From: CAYUXF01 sp964448755
GTDB lineage: Bacteria > Margulisbacteria > Termititenacia > Termititenacales > CAYUXF01
Reading direction: 5' to 3'
Length of the DNA: 14,822 nucleotides
Assembly: GCA_964448755.1 (NCBI GenBank)
Contig: CAYUXF010000037.1
Span: forward strand, 1 to 14,822
Notes under the pieces: generated by a model
The model's database searches: none
What the model was told of the DNA's origin: nothing
The model's input: only the letters and a program-made list of their open reading frames with translations
Shown here: positions 9,314-14,822 of the stretch, piece after piece
How the letters are laid out: every line of letters starts with the position of its first letter
Numbering within the stretch: position 1 is the first letter of the stretch
Made by a program: the position numbers and the translations under genes

Positions 9314-10768
9314 ATGCCGAAAACAGGCCGAATATTTTTATTATCTTTTCTTTTTATTGTCGGGATAATTCTATCAGCACCGCCGTTCAACCAAGGCTGG
9401 CTGCAGTGGTTCTGCTATATTCCTTTTTTCATGATCTTAAAAAATATCCGCTGGCGCTGGCTGCCCCTCTGGGGTTTTTTGACTTTTTTAACAATTAATC
9501 TTTTTTTACTCTACTGGATCAAAGAAAATTCTGTACCAGCTTATTATCTTGCAGCAATATCATTTTCACTTTTACAGGTCTTTTATCTTTTTTTTAGTAA
9601 AGGTATTTTAAATACCGGTCATTATTTTATTCTGCCGCTTGTTTTAACAATCTTTGACTATCTCCGTTCCGTCGGCCCTTATGGCTTTCCGTTAATGGTC
9701 TCCGGCTACAGCCAGTATCAATACCTACCTTTAATTCAAATCGCTGCGCTGGGTGGCGTCTGGTCGGTTTCCCTCTTCATCTACACCCTTAATACGCTCG
9801 GTTTTTTGTTTTGGGAAAAGAAAAAGACCAAGTATCTTTTTCAGATCATTTTATTATTTTCAATTGTGATCAGCGCCGGGCTCTTTTTCAAAGAACAACC
9901 TATTGGGCAGATCAAAGTCGGTTTAATACAGCCCAATATCAATATGTTTTTTAGCGATTGGCAGGAGAAAAAAGAATTTTTCTTTAAAACTTACGAGGAA
10001 CTCTCCCGGCAAGCGTCACAAAAAAAACCACAATTAATTATCTGGCCGGAAACTTCTATTGGTCTCTCTTTGCGCAAAGACCGGGAAGCGGCCAGAAGAC
10101 TGCGCTCCATTATAGAAAGGACCGGGACCGCTTACTTAATTGGCAATATTGATGAGCGGATCTTTAGCCTCCGTTACCGCGAAAAATACAACAGCGCCTT
10201 CTATATTAATAAAAACGGCGTAGTGATTGGCGAACACTATAAAGAAAAACTAATCCCTTTTATTGAAACGGTCAATTATCAATTATTACTGCCATTAAAT
10301 ATCCGGAATAATTTAAGCGCCGGCATCTTTTTAAGAGGAGAGGCCGAAAAACCGCTGGCCATTAAAGAGCCGCCTTATTTAGCCACTGTCGTCATTTGTT
10401 ATGAGGCGGTCTTTGGTAAAACAGTCCGAAAAACCGCCCGCCAGGGCGCCAACATCATTTACAATCTCTCCTCGGACGGCTGGTCAAGCTCGCTGGCGGA
10501 ACACCAGCTAAATTTTATGGTAAATATTTTTAGAGCCATTGAGAATCGGCTTTATTTGGTCCGCGTTTCCGATAACGGCATTTCGGCAGTCATTTCGCCA
10601 CGCGGCAAAACACTGGCAATAATACCGGCATTCCAAGAGGGTGTGGCAGTTGAGGATGTGCCACTGCTCAAGAACACCTCATTCTACACCCAGCATGGCG
10701 ATGTCTTAATTCTCATCTTATTTTTAACAATAATTTTTTATCTTATCAGCCGACTAACAAAAAAATAA
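9314..10768 (+). CDS. lnt: apolipoprotein N-acyltransferase (484 aa)
   Basis: Lnt transfers an acyl chain from a phospholipid to the N-terminal Cys of diacylglyceryl-apolipoprotein in the inner membrane. This is the last step of lipoprotein maturation. The N-terminal ~195 residues hold several membrane helices, and one more lies at about 462-480. Between them is a nitrilase-type domain carrying the expected triad: Glu246 in W-P-E-T-S, Lys310 in Y-K-E-K-L-I-P-F, and Cys362 in V-I-C-Y-E. The usual P-F-G-E motif reads P-F-I-E, keeping Glu318, and the usual N-D-x-W reads S-D-G-W. The downstream R-A-I-E and N-G-I-S-A motifs are intact. Length is close to the 512 residues of E. coli Lnt. The gene starts 3 nt after the previous stop. 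GGAG at 9295-9298 is rather far upstream (15 nt), so coupling is likely. Its place in an operon that begins with a lipoprotein gene suggests it acts on that product. Confidence 0.92.
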   Translation: MPKTGRIFLLSFLFIVGIILSAPPFNQGWLQWFCYIPFFMILKNIRWRWLPLWGFLTFLTINLFLLYWIKENSVPAYYLAAISFSLLQVFYLFFSKGILNTGHYFILPLVLTIFDYLRSVGPYGFPLMVSGYSQYQYLPLIQIAALGGVWSVSLFIYTLNTLGFLFWEKKKTKYLFQIILLFSIVISAGLFFKEQPIGQIKVGLIQPNINMFFSDWQEKKEFFFKTYEELSRQASQKKPQLIIWPETSIGLSLRKDREAARRLRSIIERTGTAYLIGNIDERIFSLRYREKYNSAFYINKNGVVIGEHYKEKLIPFIETVNYQLLLPLNIRNNLSAGIFLRGEAEKPLAIKEPPYLATVVICYEAVFGKTVRKTARQGANIIYNLSSDGWSSSLAEHQLNFMVNIFRAIENRLYLVRVSDNGISAVISPRGKTLAIIPAFQEGVAVEDVPLLKNTSFYTQHGDVLILILFLTIIFYLISRLTKK

Positions 10769-10826
10769 CCATCCGGTTAATTGTCAAGGCTTTTCTCCAA
10801 CAGCCTCTTTCAACTCCACCCCTTTT

Positions 10827-10835
10827 TGTTAGAAT
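10827..10835 (+). promoter_or_regulatory. extended -10 promoter of the membrane-protein gene
   Basis: TGTTAGAAT matches the extended -10 form TGnTATAAT with one mismatch in the hexamer (10830-10835). The corresponding -35 position (CTTTCA, 10807-10812) matches only 3 of 6, as is common for extended -10 promoters. The predicted start near 10842 puts a strong hairpin at the very 5' end of the transcript. I see no convincing terminator for the upstream operon in 10769-10826, only a 5-bp stem (10787-10791 with 10802-10806), so some readthrough is possible. Confidence 0.45.
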
Positions 10836-10843
10836 TATTTATC

Positions 10844-10868
10844 TTTGACAGGATGTTCACCTGTCAAA
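10844..10868 (+). promoter_or_regulatory. 9-bp hairpin in the 5' leader
   Basis: TTTGACAGG (10844-10852) and CCTGTCAAA (10860-10868) are perfect reverse complements around a 7-nt loop. The hairpin ends 9 nt before the Shine-Dalgarno sequence and is followed by A residues, so it is not a terminator. It would lie at the 5' end of the predicted mRNA, where such hairpins (as in the E. coli ompA leader) protect against decay. It could instead be a DNA operator; the sequence does not separate the two. Confidence 0.5.
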
Positions 10869-10889
10869 AAAAAACATAGGAGGTAAACA

Positions 10890-11606
10890 ATGAACAATCT
10901 GCTCGCTTGGCTTGCGAATTCAACAAACCCGGTTATGCTGCAACTAAAAGTGCTCGGTGCTTTTGTGGCACAAATAGCGCTAGCGGTTATCTTTTTAGCC
11001 GTCGCGGTCTGGATACTTAAGTTATTAAAAGTTGTTGCGGAATGGCTGCTGGATATTTTACAGATCGATAAACTTGCGGATATGCTAGGTCTCTCTAATA
11101 TAGTGAAAAAAGTTAACGGCAACGGTCTTTCTGCCCTGGTGATCTCGGTTTTTTACTGGATCGCGATGATCGGCATTCTGATCTCTACTTTGACTATTTT
11201 AGGACCTTGTAAAACGCTGCCTAAAATTATTGGTTATATGCTGAGCAACGCTCTACCCAATATCCTCTCAGCAATGTTCATTATGGTCGTGGCTATTTTA
11301 GTAGCCGCTTTTGTTTCCGGCTTAGTAAAAATAATTGCCGGTTATTTTAAAATTGCCAACGCTGAGGTTTTTGGCAAAGCGGCTTCTTTTATAGTGTTAT
11401 TATACGCCGTAATTTTTGCCATCAGCCAGATCGATCTTCTGCAGCCAGAAATGATCAACACTGGATTATTAATAGCTTTTATCGGATTTGTGCTAGCCGC
11501 CGCCCTTGGTTCTACCAAAGAAGCTGCCGCTATTGTTAAAGCCATCTTTAGTAAAGCAGTTTATTCTGATGAACCAAAAAAAGTAGTCGCCAAAAAGAAA
11601 AAATAA
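10890..11606 (+). CDS. multi-helix membrane protein resembling the MscS-type TM domain (238 aa)
   Basis: The protein is strongly hydrophobic, with about five predicted helices near residues 19-48, 78-104, 125-151, 161-180 and 187-207, and a Lys-rich tail (K-K-V-V-A-K-K-K-K). The helix starting L-P-N-I-L-S-A and the segment G-F-V-L-A-A-A-L-G-S-T-K-E-A-A resemble the 'conserved TM helix' repeat and pore-lining helix of small-conductance mechanosensitive channel relatives. Regions 19-60 and 125-155 look like two copies of one unit. The cytoplasmic beta domain of true MscS is absent, so channel activity is uncertain. The start is well supported: AGGAGGT (10878-10884) is 5 nt before the ATG. The gene has its own promoter, 5' hairpin and terminator, so it is probably monocistronic and may be well expressed. 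The long antisense open frame over its start has no supporting signals. Confidence 0.7.
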   Translation: MNNLLAWLANSTNPVMLQLKVLGAFVAQIALAVIFLAVAVWILKLLKVVAEWLLDILQIDKLADMLGLSNIVKKVNGNGLSALVISVFYWIAMIGILISTLTILGPCKTLPKIIGYMLSNALPNILSAMFIMVVAILVAAFVSGLVKIIAGYFKIANAEVFGKAASFIVLLYAVIFAISQIDLLQPEMINTGLLIAFIGFVLAAALGSTKEAAAIVKAIFSKAVYSDEPKKVVAKKKK

Positions 11607-11629
11607 TTAATTTTTTCGGCACTTAATTT

Positions 11630-11659
11630 AAAAGCGGGAGGTAACTCCCGCTTTTTTTT
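11630..11659 (+). terminator. rho-independent terminator
   Basis: AGCGGGAG (11633-11640) pairs perfectly with CTCCCGCT (11645-11652) around a GTAA tetraloop. The stem can extend through A:T pairs, and a run of eight T follows (11652-11659). It lies 24 nt after the stop of the membrane-protein gene and isolates that gene from queF. Confidence 0.93.
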
Positions 11660-11682
11660 GCTCGCCAATTGAACCATCTTCT

Positions 11683-11688
11683 TATAAA
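11683..11688 (+). promoter_or_regulatory. -10 box close to the queF start
   Basis: TATAAA (11683-11688) matches 5 of 6 bases of the -10 consensus and ends 11 nt before the ATG at 11700. The implied start near 11694-11696 leaves a leader of about 5 nt. The best -35 candidate is weak (TTGCTC, 11658-11663, 19-bp spacer). No Shine-Dalgarno sequence is present before the gene. Confidence 0.4.
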
Positions 11689-11699
11689 ATAACTCCCCT

Positions 11700-12113
11700 A
11701 TGGCACAAGCAGAAGGACTATCTAAAGATTTTAAATCGATCGATGTTATCGACCCATCAATACTCGAAACATTTGAGGCTGACTGTCGTGGCATTAAAAC
11801 AAAAATCCCCGACCAATGGATAACTTATCAAACCAAAGAGTTTTCGGCAGTCTGCCCTTTCTCCGGCCTGCCCGATATTGGCACTGTTATTATTGAATAT
11901 ATTCCCCAAAAAAAAGTTGTGGAATTAAAATCTTTAAAATATTATTTTCTCTCCTACCGCGATGTCGGAATTTATCAGGAACACGCTACACAGAAAATTT
12001 ACGCCGATCTACAGGCTCTGCTCCAGCCCAAGCGGCTAATTATAACCACTATCTATAATACGCGGGGCGGCATAGACACTACCTGCAAAATAGATTCGTT
12101 GGTTAAAAAATAA
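11700..12113 (+). CDS. queF: NADPH-dependent 7-cyano-7-deazaguanine reductase QueF (137 aa)
   Basis: QueF reduces the nitrile of preQ0 to the aminomethyl group of preQ1 with two NADPH, in the pathway to the modified tRNA base queuosine; it is cytoplasmic. The nucleophilic Cys52 lies in F-S-A-V-C-P-F-S-G-L-P-D with Asp59. The QueF-specific motif E-L-K-S-L-K-Y-Y is at 75-82, and Glu94 in Y-R-D-V-G-I-Y-Q-E-H matches the substrate-binding Glu. The C-terminal T-R-G-G-I motif (121-125) is also typical. At 137 residues it is the short unimodular (YkvM-like) type, somewhat shorter than the 165-residue B. subtilis enzyme because both ends are trimmed. The start is the first ATG in frame, has no ribosome binding site, and follows a -10 box closely. 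No other queuosine genes are in the window. Confidence 0.93.
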   Translation: MAQAEGLSKDFKSIDVIDPSILETFEADCRGIKTKIPDQWITYQTKEFSAVCPFSGLPDIGTVIIEYIPQKKVVELKSLKYYFLSYRDVGIYQEHATQKIYADLQALLQPKRLIITTIYNTRGGIDTTCKIDSLVKK

Positions 12114-12124
12114 GTTTTTTTTAA
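12103..12124. terminator. possible bidirectional AT-only terminator
   Basis: TTAAAAAA (12103-12110) and TTTTTTAA (12117-12124) are perfect inverted repeats around a 6-nt loop and contain the stop codons of both convergent genes. On either strand the transcript ends in a U-run. The stem has no G:C pairs, so it would be weak, and the terminator role is tentative. No better hairpin was found between the two genes. Confidence 0.3.
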
Positions 12125-13614
12125 AGCGTATCTTCGGTCGTAATTACCAATTCGTTATTAGCAAATAATTCAGCTTTAATTGTGTATTGACCGCCAGCTG
12201 TCACTGTAATCGGCTGATAAATTAATGCTTCACTAAAAGAAACAACACTTTGAGGCTGAGTAGTCCTGGCTTCTACCAGAACGCCATCCTTATAAAGATA
12301 AACTTTAGCTTTAACACTAATTTCCTGGGCCTCAGTATTTAATATTTTATAGTAACATTTTACGGTTTCCGAGCCGGCAATAATATTCTTCTTAACCAAC
12401 TCCATTTTTGGCTTAATATTTTCTGTTTTGGCAATTTCTACTGCCGGTTCTTTTACAACAGCAACCTGATCATTGAACGTTGTAAAAAGATCCTCTTCCA
12501 CTGCCGGTTCATTTACCGGTGCAGCAGGCAGAAGCGGCTTACTCTCTTCTTGTTCAATAGAACCAAAAAGATCATCAGCAGAAACGTCAGTCTGTTCTGG
12601 TGCTGCATCTTGTTTTAGCGGTTCTGTTTTTTCACTATTACCAAAGAGATCATCAATAGATCTTGGTGTATATTTTTTCTCCTCTTTTTTGATCGGTTCT
12701 TCTTTTTCAATAGCTGCCGAGAAAAATTTGTAGCCAACTGAAATACGGTGCGCTACACCAAGGTCATCGTTCAGCGGCATATAGGCATAATCAGCTGTCA
12801 GGCTGGCTATTTGCAAACCAACACCAAAAGTAAATTTATGGAAATTATTGTAACCTACTCTAGCCGCCAAGACATCGGCCAGCCAGTATTCAGCACCAAC
12901 ACCATAGCGCATTTCATTATCATTAGGGAATTTCAGATCACTGACCAAATTTAATTTTCTCTGCAGAACAGTTTTTTGATAAGCAGCACCTAAAGCTATT
13001 GTCATTGGCAATTCTTCTTCATCATGTAATTTACTGACCGTAATATTCTGCAAAGTAGCACCTAAAGAAAGTGACGGATAAAGATCCTTATAGATAAAAC
13101 CCAGGTCAGCGGCATAGCCCATATTCTTTTCACCAGCAAGATTTTCATCAATTACTTTTAAACCTAGCCCAACAGAAAGTTTAGCAGAGATCAATTTAGA
13201 ATAAGCCAAGTCCATAACATTTATCCCGCTATTAAATTTATCGCCAGTCTCTTTATAAGCATTGGCATTATCTACGTCATAAACAGTCTCTTTGTCGCTG
13301 GGGGTTTCAAGCATAAAAAGGTAACCGCCAAGATAATCTGTCTCACTAAGCGGATAAACAGCCGCCATGGTTTTACTGGAAATACCTGCTATCCAGTTAA
13401 TTTGCATATAATCAACCTGTGTGCTTTTAGCGGTAGTCAAACCGGCGGGATTCCAATAGGCGGCACTGGTATCATCAGCCAGCGCAGTAAAGTTTTCTGC
13501 AAGCGCTGTTGCTTTGGCACCCAGACCGATCTTTAGATAATTAGCGCCTGTTGTGCCGACGCCGCCAGCATAGACCAGGCAGAAGAACATCAACAATATT
13601 AACAGCTTTTTCAT
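12121..13614 (-). CDS. PorV/UPF0164-like barrel with C-terminal linker and Ig-like domain (497 aa)
   Basis: A signal peptide of about 16 residues (M-K-K-L, hydrophobic core, V-Y-A) is followed by the family signature: L-G-A-K-A-T-A-L-A-E (31-40), D-D-T-S-A-A-Y (47-53) and W-N-P-A-G-L (54-59). Beta strands continue to about residue 298, where R-I-S-V-G-Y-K-F-F looks like the last barrel strand. The usual family protein ends there. This one adds a charged linker (about 300-400) with three D-L-F repeats and a C-terminal domain (about 401-497) of alternating strands that looks Ig/CARDB-like. Since barrel termini normally face the periplasm, the extension is probably periplasmic. The ATG has AGGGGG (complement of 13619-13624) 4 nt upstream. 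The gene is convergent with queF (7-nt gap) and divergent from the ROK gene. It is a clear paralogue of the barrel at 6657-7577, but its partner is unknown. Confidence 0.85.
   Translation of the reverse strand: MKKLLILLMFFCLVYAGGVGTTGANYLKIGLGAKATALAENFTALADDTSAAYWNPAGLTTAKSTQVDYMQINWIAGISSKTMAAVYPLSETDYLGGYLFMLETPSDKETVYDVDNANAYKETGDKFNSGINVMDLAYSKLISAKLSVGLGLKVIDENLAGEKNMGYAADLGFIYKDLYPSLSLGATLQNITVSKLHDEEELPMTIALGAAYQKTVLQRKLNLVSDLKFPNDNEMRYGVGAEYWLADVLAARVGYNNFHKFTFGVGLQIASLTADYAYMPLNDDLGVAHRISVGYKFFSAAIEKEEPIKKEEKKYTPRSIDDLFGNSEKTEPLKQDAAPEQTDVSADDLFGSIEQEESKPLLPAAPVNEPAVEEDLFTTFNDQVAVVKEPAVEIAKTENIKPKMELVKKNIIAGSETVKCYYKILNTEAQEISVKAKVYLYKDGVLVEARTTQPQSVVSFSEALIYQPITVTAGGQYTIKAELFANNELVITTEDTL
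12475..12660 (-). repeat. three DLF(G) repeats in the barrel-protein linker
   Basis: Residues 319-325 (S-I-D-D-L-F-G), 345-351 (S-A-D-D-L-F-G) and 372-377 (V-E-E-D-L-F) of the minus-strand barrel protein are spaced 26 and 27 residues apart. The first two are also similar at DNA level (complements of 12641-12660 and 12563-12582). A short E-P-A-V-E repeat occurs at 369-373 and 389-393. The intervening sequence is rich in Glu, Lys and Pro and is probably disordered, as expected for short linear binding motifs. Confidence 0.75.
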
Positions 13615-13691
13615 GACTCCCCCTTATTTACATTACATATATCGGCCATTTTCAGGCAAAAAATGTATTGATATTTTCTGTTGCATTTTTC

Positions 13692-13697
13692 ATTATC
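13692..13697 (-). promoter_or_regulatory. weak candidate -10 box for the minus-strand barrel gene
   Basis: Read on the minus strand, 13692-13697 is GATAAT (5 of 6 match to -10). The hexamer 17 bp upstream is TGGGTA (13715-13720), only 3 of 6. It would give a leader of about 70 nt to the ATG at 13614. The region is very AT-rich, so chance matches are likely. Confidence 0.25.
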
Positions 13698-13707
13698 TTC
13701 ATTACGA

Positions 13708-13739
13708 AAATATATACCCACTTTTTAGCAAATATATAC
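13708..13739. repeat. 10-bp direct repeat in the divergent intergenic region
   Basis: AAATATATAC occurs at 13708-13717 and again at 13730-13739. The copies are 22 bp apart start to start, about two helical turns, so both would face the same side of the DNA. They lie upstream of the ROK gene promoter and of the minus-strand barrel gene. They could be regulator sites or simply AT-rich promoter DNA. Nothing else coding is seen in the 178-nt gap 13615-13792. Confidence 0.35.
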
Positions 13740-13776
13740 ATTTTGAAACTACACTCTTTTTAAGTATTTAATTAAG

Positions 13777-13785
13777 TGTTATTAT
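13777..13785 (+). promoter_or_regulatory. extended -10 promoter of the ROK kinase gene (leaderless geometry)
   Basis: TGTTATTAT (13777-13785) fits the extended -10 TGnTATAAT with one mismatch. Only 7 nt separate it from the ATG at 13793, so the expected transcription start is the A of the start codon itself. There is no Shine-Dalgarno sequence in this gap and no good -35 hexamer. Confidence 0.45.
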
Positions 13786-13792
13786 TCACGTC

Positions 13793-14740
13793 ATGTTAAT
13801 AGGGTTAGATATTGGCGGGACTAAAATAGCGGCTGGTTTAGCTGACGAACAAGGTAAGATTTTAAAAAAAATTGTCGTCCCTACCTGTCAGAGCAAAAAC
13901 GCCAAAGAGTCTCTTGCGCAGCTTCTTTCTATTATAGAAGAACTCGCTAGCACCGCACCTAAAAAAGCCTCTTTTAAAATAGGAATTGCTATCCCAGGAC
14001 AGGCAGACGCCAAAGGAAAAATATTTAATATTCCCAATATTCCAGCTTTAAAAGGTATCAATCTAGCACAGGAACTAAAAAAACATTTTAAAGCAAATTA
14101 TTCCATTGAAAATGATGCCAATGCTGCAGCAGTAGCGGAGTTAGTTTTTGGCGCCGGTCAAAAATTAAATAATTTTATTTATCTCACTATCAGTACCGGT
14201 ATTGGCAGTGGCATTATTATTAACAACCAACTCTATAAAGGGTCTACCGGGTCAGCAGGTGAAGCTGGACATATGATGCTTTTTCCTAACGGACCGCTCT
14301 GCGGCTGTGGCAACTACGGCTGCTGGGAAACACTTGGTTCCGGCACAGCACTAGCCAATATGGCTAAAGCCAAGATCTTAAATAAAGAAAATACCTTGCT
14401 CAATGAAATGACCAACTACGATCTTAACAAAATAACTGCTAAACTTGTTTTTACTGCGGCAGAACAAAACGACCCACTGGCTTTAAACTTAGTCAAAGTA
14501 AACACTTTTTATAATGCCATGGGCATAGCTAATCTTACTAATTTACTTGACCCGGAAGCAATTATCATTGGCGGCGGCGTCTCTTTTTCCGGCAAAATAT
14601 TTTTTGATAATTTAAAGTATTACTTAACTTTCTTTAAGAAGCTTAATCCCTCTAACAGTATCAAAATACTTAAAGCAGGTTGCAAAAAAGATTCTGGCCT
14701 TTTAGGGGCCTTAGCGCTAGCCAAAAAAATATGCAAATAA
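13793..14740 (+). CDS. ROK-family sugar kinase, probable glucokinase (315 aa)
   Basis: ROK kinases phosphorylate hexoses such as glucose, N-acetylglucosamine or N-acetylmannosamine with ATP in the cytoplasm. The protein shows the N-terminal phosphate-binding loop D-I-G-G-T-K (6-11), catalytic Asp108 in E-N-D-A-N, and a second phosphate motif S-T-G-I-G-S-G (134-140). It also has G-E-A-G-H (156-160) and the ROK zinc site: His160 with Cys170, Cys172 and Cys177 in C-G-C-G-N-Y-G-C-W-E. An I-I-G-G-G-V segment near 258-263 and a C-terminal G-L-L-G-A-L-A-L-A helix complete the fold. Length is normal and there is no N-terminal helix-turn-helix, so it is an enzyme rather than a ROK repressor. Glucokinase is the most likely activity, but the substrate cannot be fixed from sequence. 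It overlaps hisH by 10 nt, and its own start appears leaderless. Confidence 0.9.
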   Translation: MLIGLDIGGTKIAAGLADEQGKILKKIVVPTCQSKNAKESLAQLLSIIEELASTAPKKASFKIGIAIPGQADAKGKIFNIPNIPALKGINLAQELKKHFKANYSIENDANAAAVAELVFGAGQKLNNFIYLTISTGIGSGIIINNQLYKGSTGSAGEAGHMMLFPNGPLCGCGNYGCWETLGSGTALANMAKAKILNKENTLLNEMTNYDLNKITAKLVFTAAEQNDPLALNLVKVNTFYNAMGIANLTNLLDPEAIIIGGGVSFSGKIFFDNLKYYLTFFKKLNPSNSIKILKAGCKKDSGLLGALALAKKICK

Positions 14741-14822
14741 CTATTGTAGACTACGGCATGGGTAATTTGCGTTCGGTCCAAAAAGCTGTCGAGCATCTTG
14801 GACATCAAGCGATAATTACCTC
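14731..14822 (+). CDS. hisH: HisH, glutamine amidotransferase subunit of imidazole glycerol phosphate synthase (partial, 5' end)
   Basis: Only the first 30 codons are in the window; the gene continues past the right edge. The translation begins M-Q-I-T-I-V-D-Y-G-M-G-N-L-R-S-V, then K-A-V-E-H-L-G, which is the highly characteristic N-terminus of HisH. HisH releases ammonia from glutamine for HisF, which forms the imidazole ring of histidine. The catalytic Cys-His-Glu residues lie further downstream and cannot be seen. The ATG lies inside the last codons of the ROK gene (10-nt overlap) with no Shine-Dalgarno sequence, so translation is probably coupled to that gene. Confidence 0.88.
   Translation, partial: MQITIVDYGMGNLRSVQKAVEHLGHQAIIT

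Noticed and set aside
10758..10779. Minus-strand stem (TAACC/GGTTA) followed by a T-run at the end of lnt
   Set aside because: The stem is only 5 bp and no minus-strand gene lies upstream of it to be terminated.
10845..10850. Perfect TTGACA as a -35 box for the membrane-protein gene
   Set aside because: It is part of the 9-bp dyad, and the sequence 17 bp downstream is an A-run with no -10 hexamer.
10835..11122. Minus-strand open frame of 95 codons opposite the membrane-protein gene
   Set aside because: It is antisense to a gene with a near-perfect ribosome binding site and lacks its own start signals.
11561..11794. Minus-strand open frame of 77 codons
   Set aside because: It spans a strong plus-strand terminator and overlaps the ends of two well-supported genes; no family features.
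12473..12733. Plus-strand open frame opposite the linker of the barrel gene
   Set aside because: Its Ser-rich translation is an artefact of the antisense of the Glu/Lys/Asp-rich linker.
13660..13744. 9-bp inverted repeat AAAATGTAT / ATACATTTT about 67 nt apart
   Set aside because: Wide spacing and low-complexity AT-rich arms make a chance match likely.
1..14822. CRISPR array, transposon ends, phage genes or toxin-antitoxin pair
   Set aside because: No regularly spaced repeats, transposase, integrase or paired small genes were found on either strand.

Overview
The window looks like chromosomal DNA from a Gram-negative-type (diderm) bacterium, probably an uncultured lineage. Evidence for an outer membrane: two PorV/PorQ (UPF0164)-like barrel proteins, a lipoprotein with a clear lipobox, an apolipoprotein N-acyltransferase (Lnt), and a 1644-residue exported protein ending in a FlgD-like 'YPNPF' domain of the kind that ends many type IX secretion (T9SS) cargo proteins. 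This mix of families occurs in Margulisbacteria/WOR-1, Elusimicrobiota, Cloacimonadota and the FCB group. I cannot choose among them from the sequence. No rRNA, tRNA, CRISPR array, transposase or other mobile element is visible.

Region 1 (about 55-10768, plus strand) is a tightly packed five-gene envelope operon: TPR lipoprotein, giant NHL/Ig/FlgD surface protein, PorV-like barrel, exported protein of unknown function with a Big_1-like C-terminal domain, and Lnt. Junctions are -4, +3, -7 and +3 nt, so translation is probably coupled. A good sigma70-type promoter (TTGATT-17-TATAAT) precedes the first gene, and an 8-bp perfect dyad overlaps its -10 box.

Region 2 (10827-11659, plus) is a self-contained transcription unit. 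It has an extended -10 promoter, a 9-bp hairpin at the predicted 5' end of the mRNA, a near-consensus AGGAGGT ribosome binding site, a 238-residue multi-helix membrane protein resembling the transmembrane part of MscS-type proteins, and a textbook rho-independent terminator.

Region 3 (11683-13792) holds queF (queuosine biosynthesis, plus strand), convergent with a second PorV/UPF0164-like barrel gene on the minus strand. That protein has an unusual C-terminal extension: a charged linker with three DLF(G) repeats, then a likely Ig-like domain. The two stop codons lie inside one AT-only palindrome.

Region 4 (13777-14822, plus) has a ROK-family sugar kinase overlapping by 10 nt the start of hisH, which runs off the window. 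queF and the ROK gene both lack a Shine-Dalgarno sequence and have a -10 box placed so that the mRNA would start at or just before the ATG, which suggests leaderless transcripts.

The strongest candidate for an undescribed system is the five-gene operon. A giant cargo-like protein, a PorV-like shuttle, a scaffold-like TPR lipoprotein and the enzyme that completes lipoprotein acylation look like a dedicated surface-assembly module. This is inference: none of the core T9SS genes (SprA, PorK/L/M/N) is in the window.
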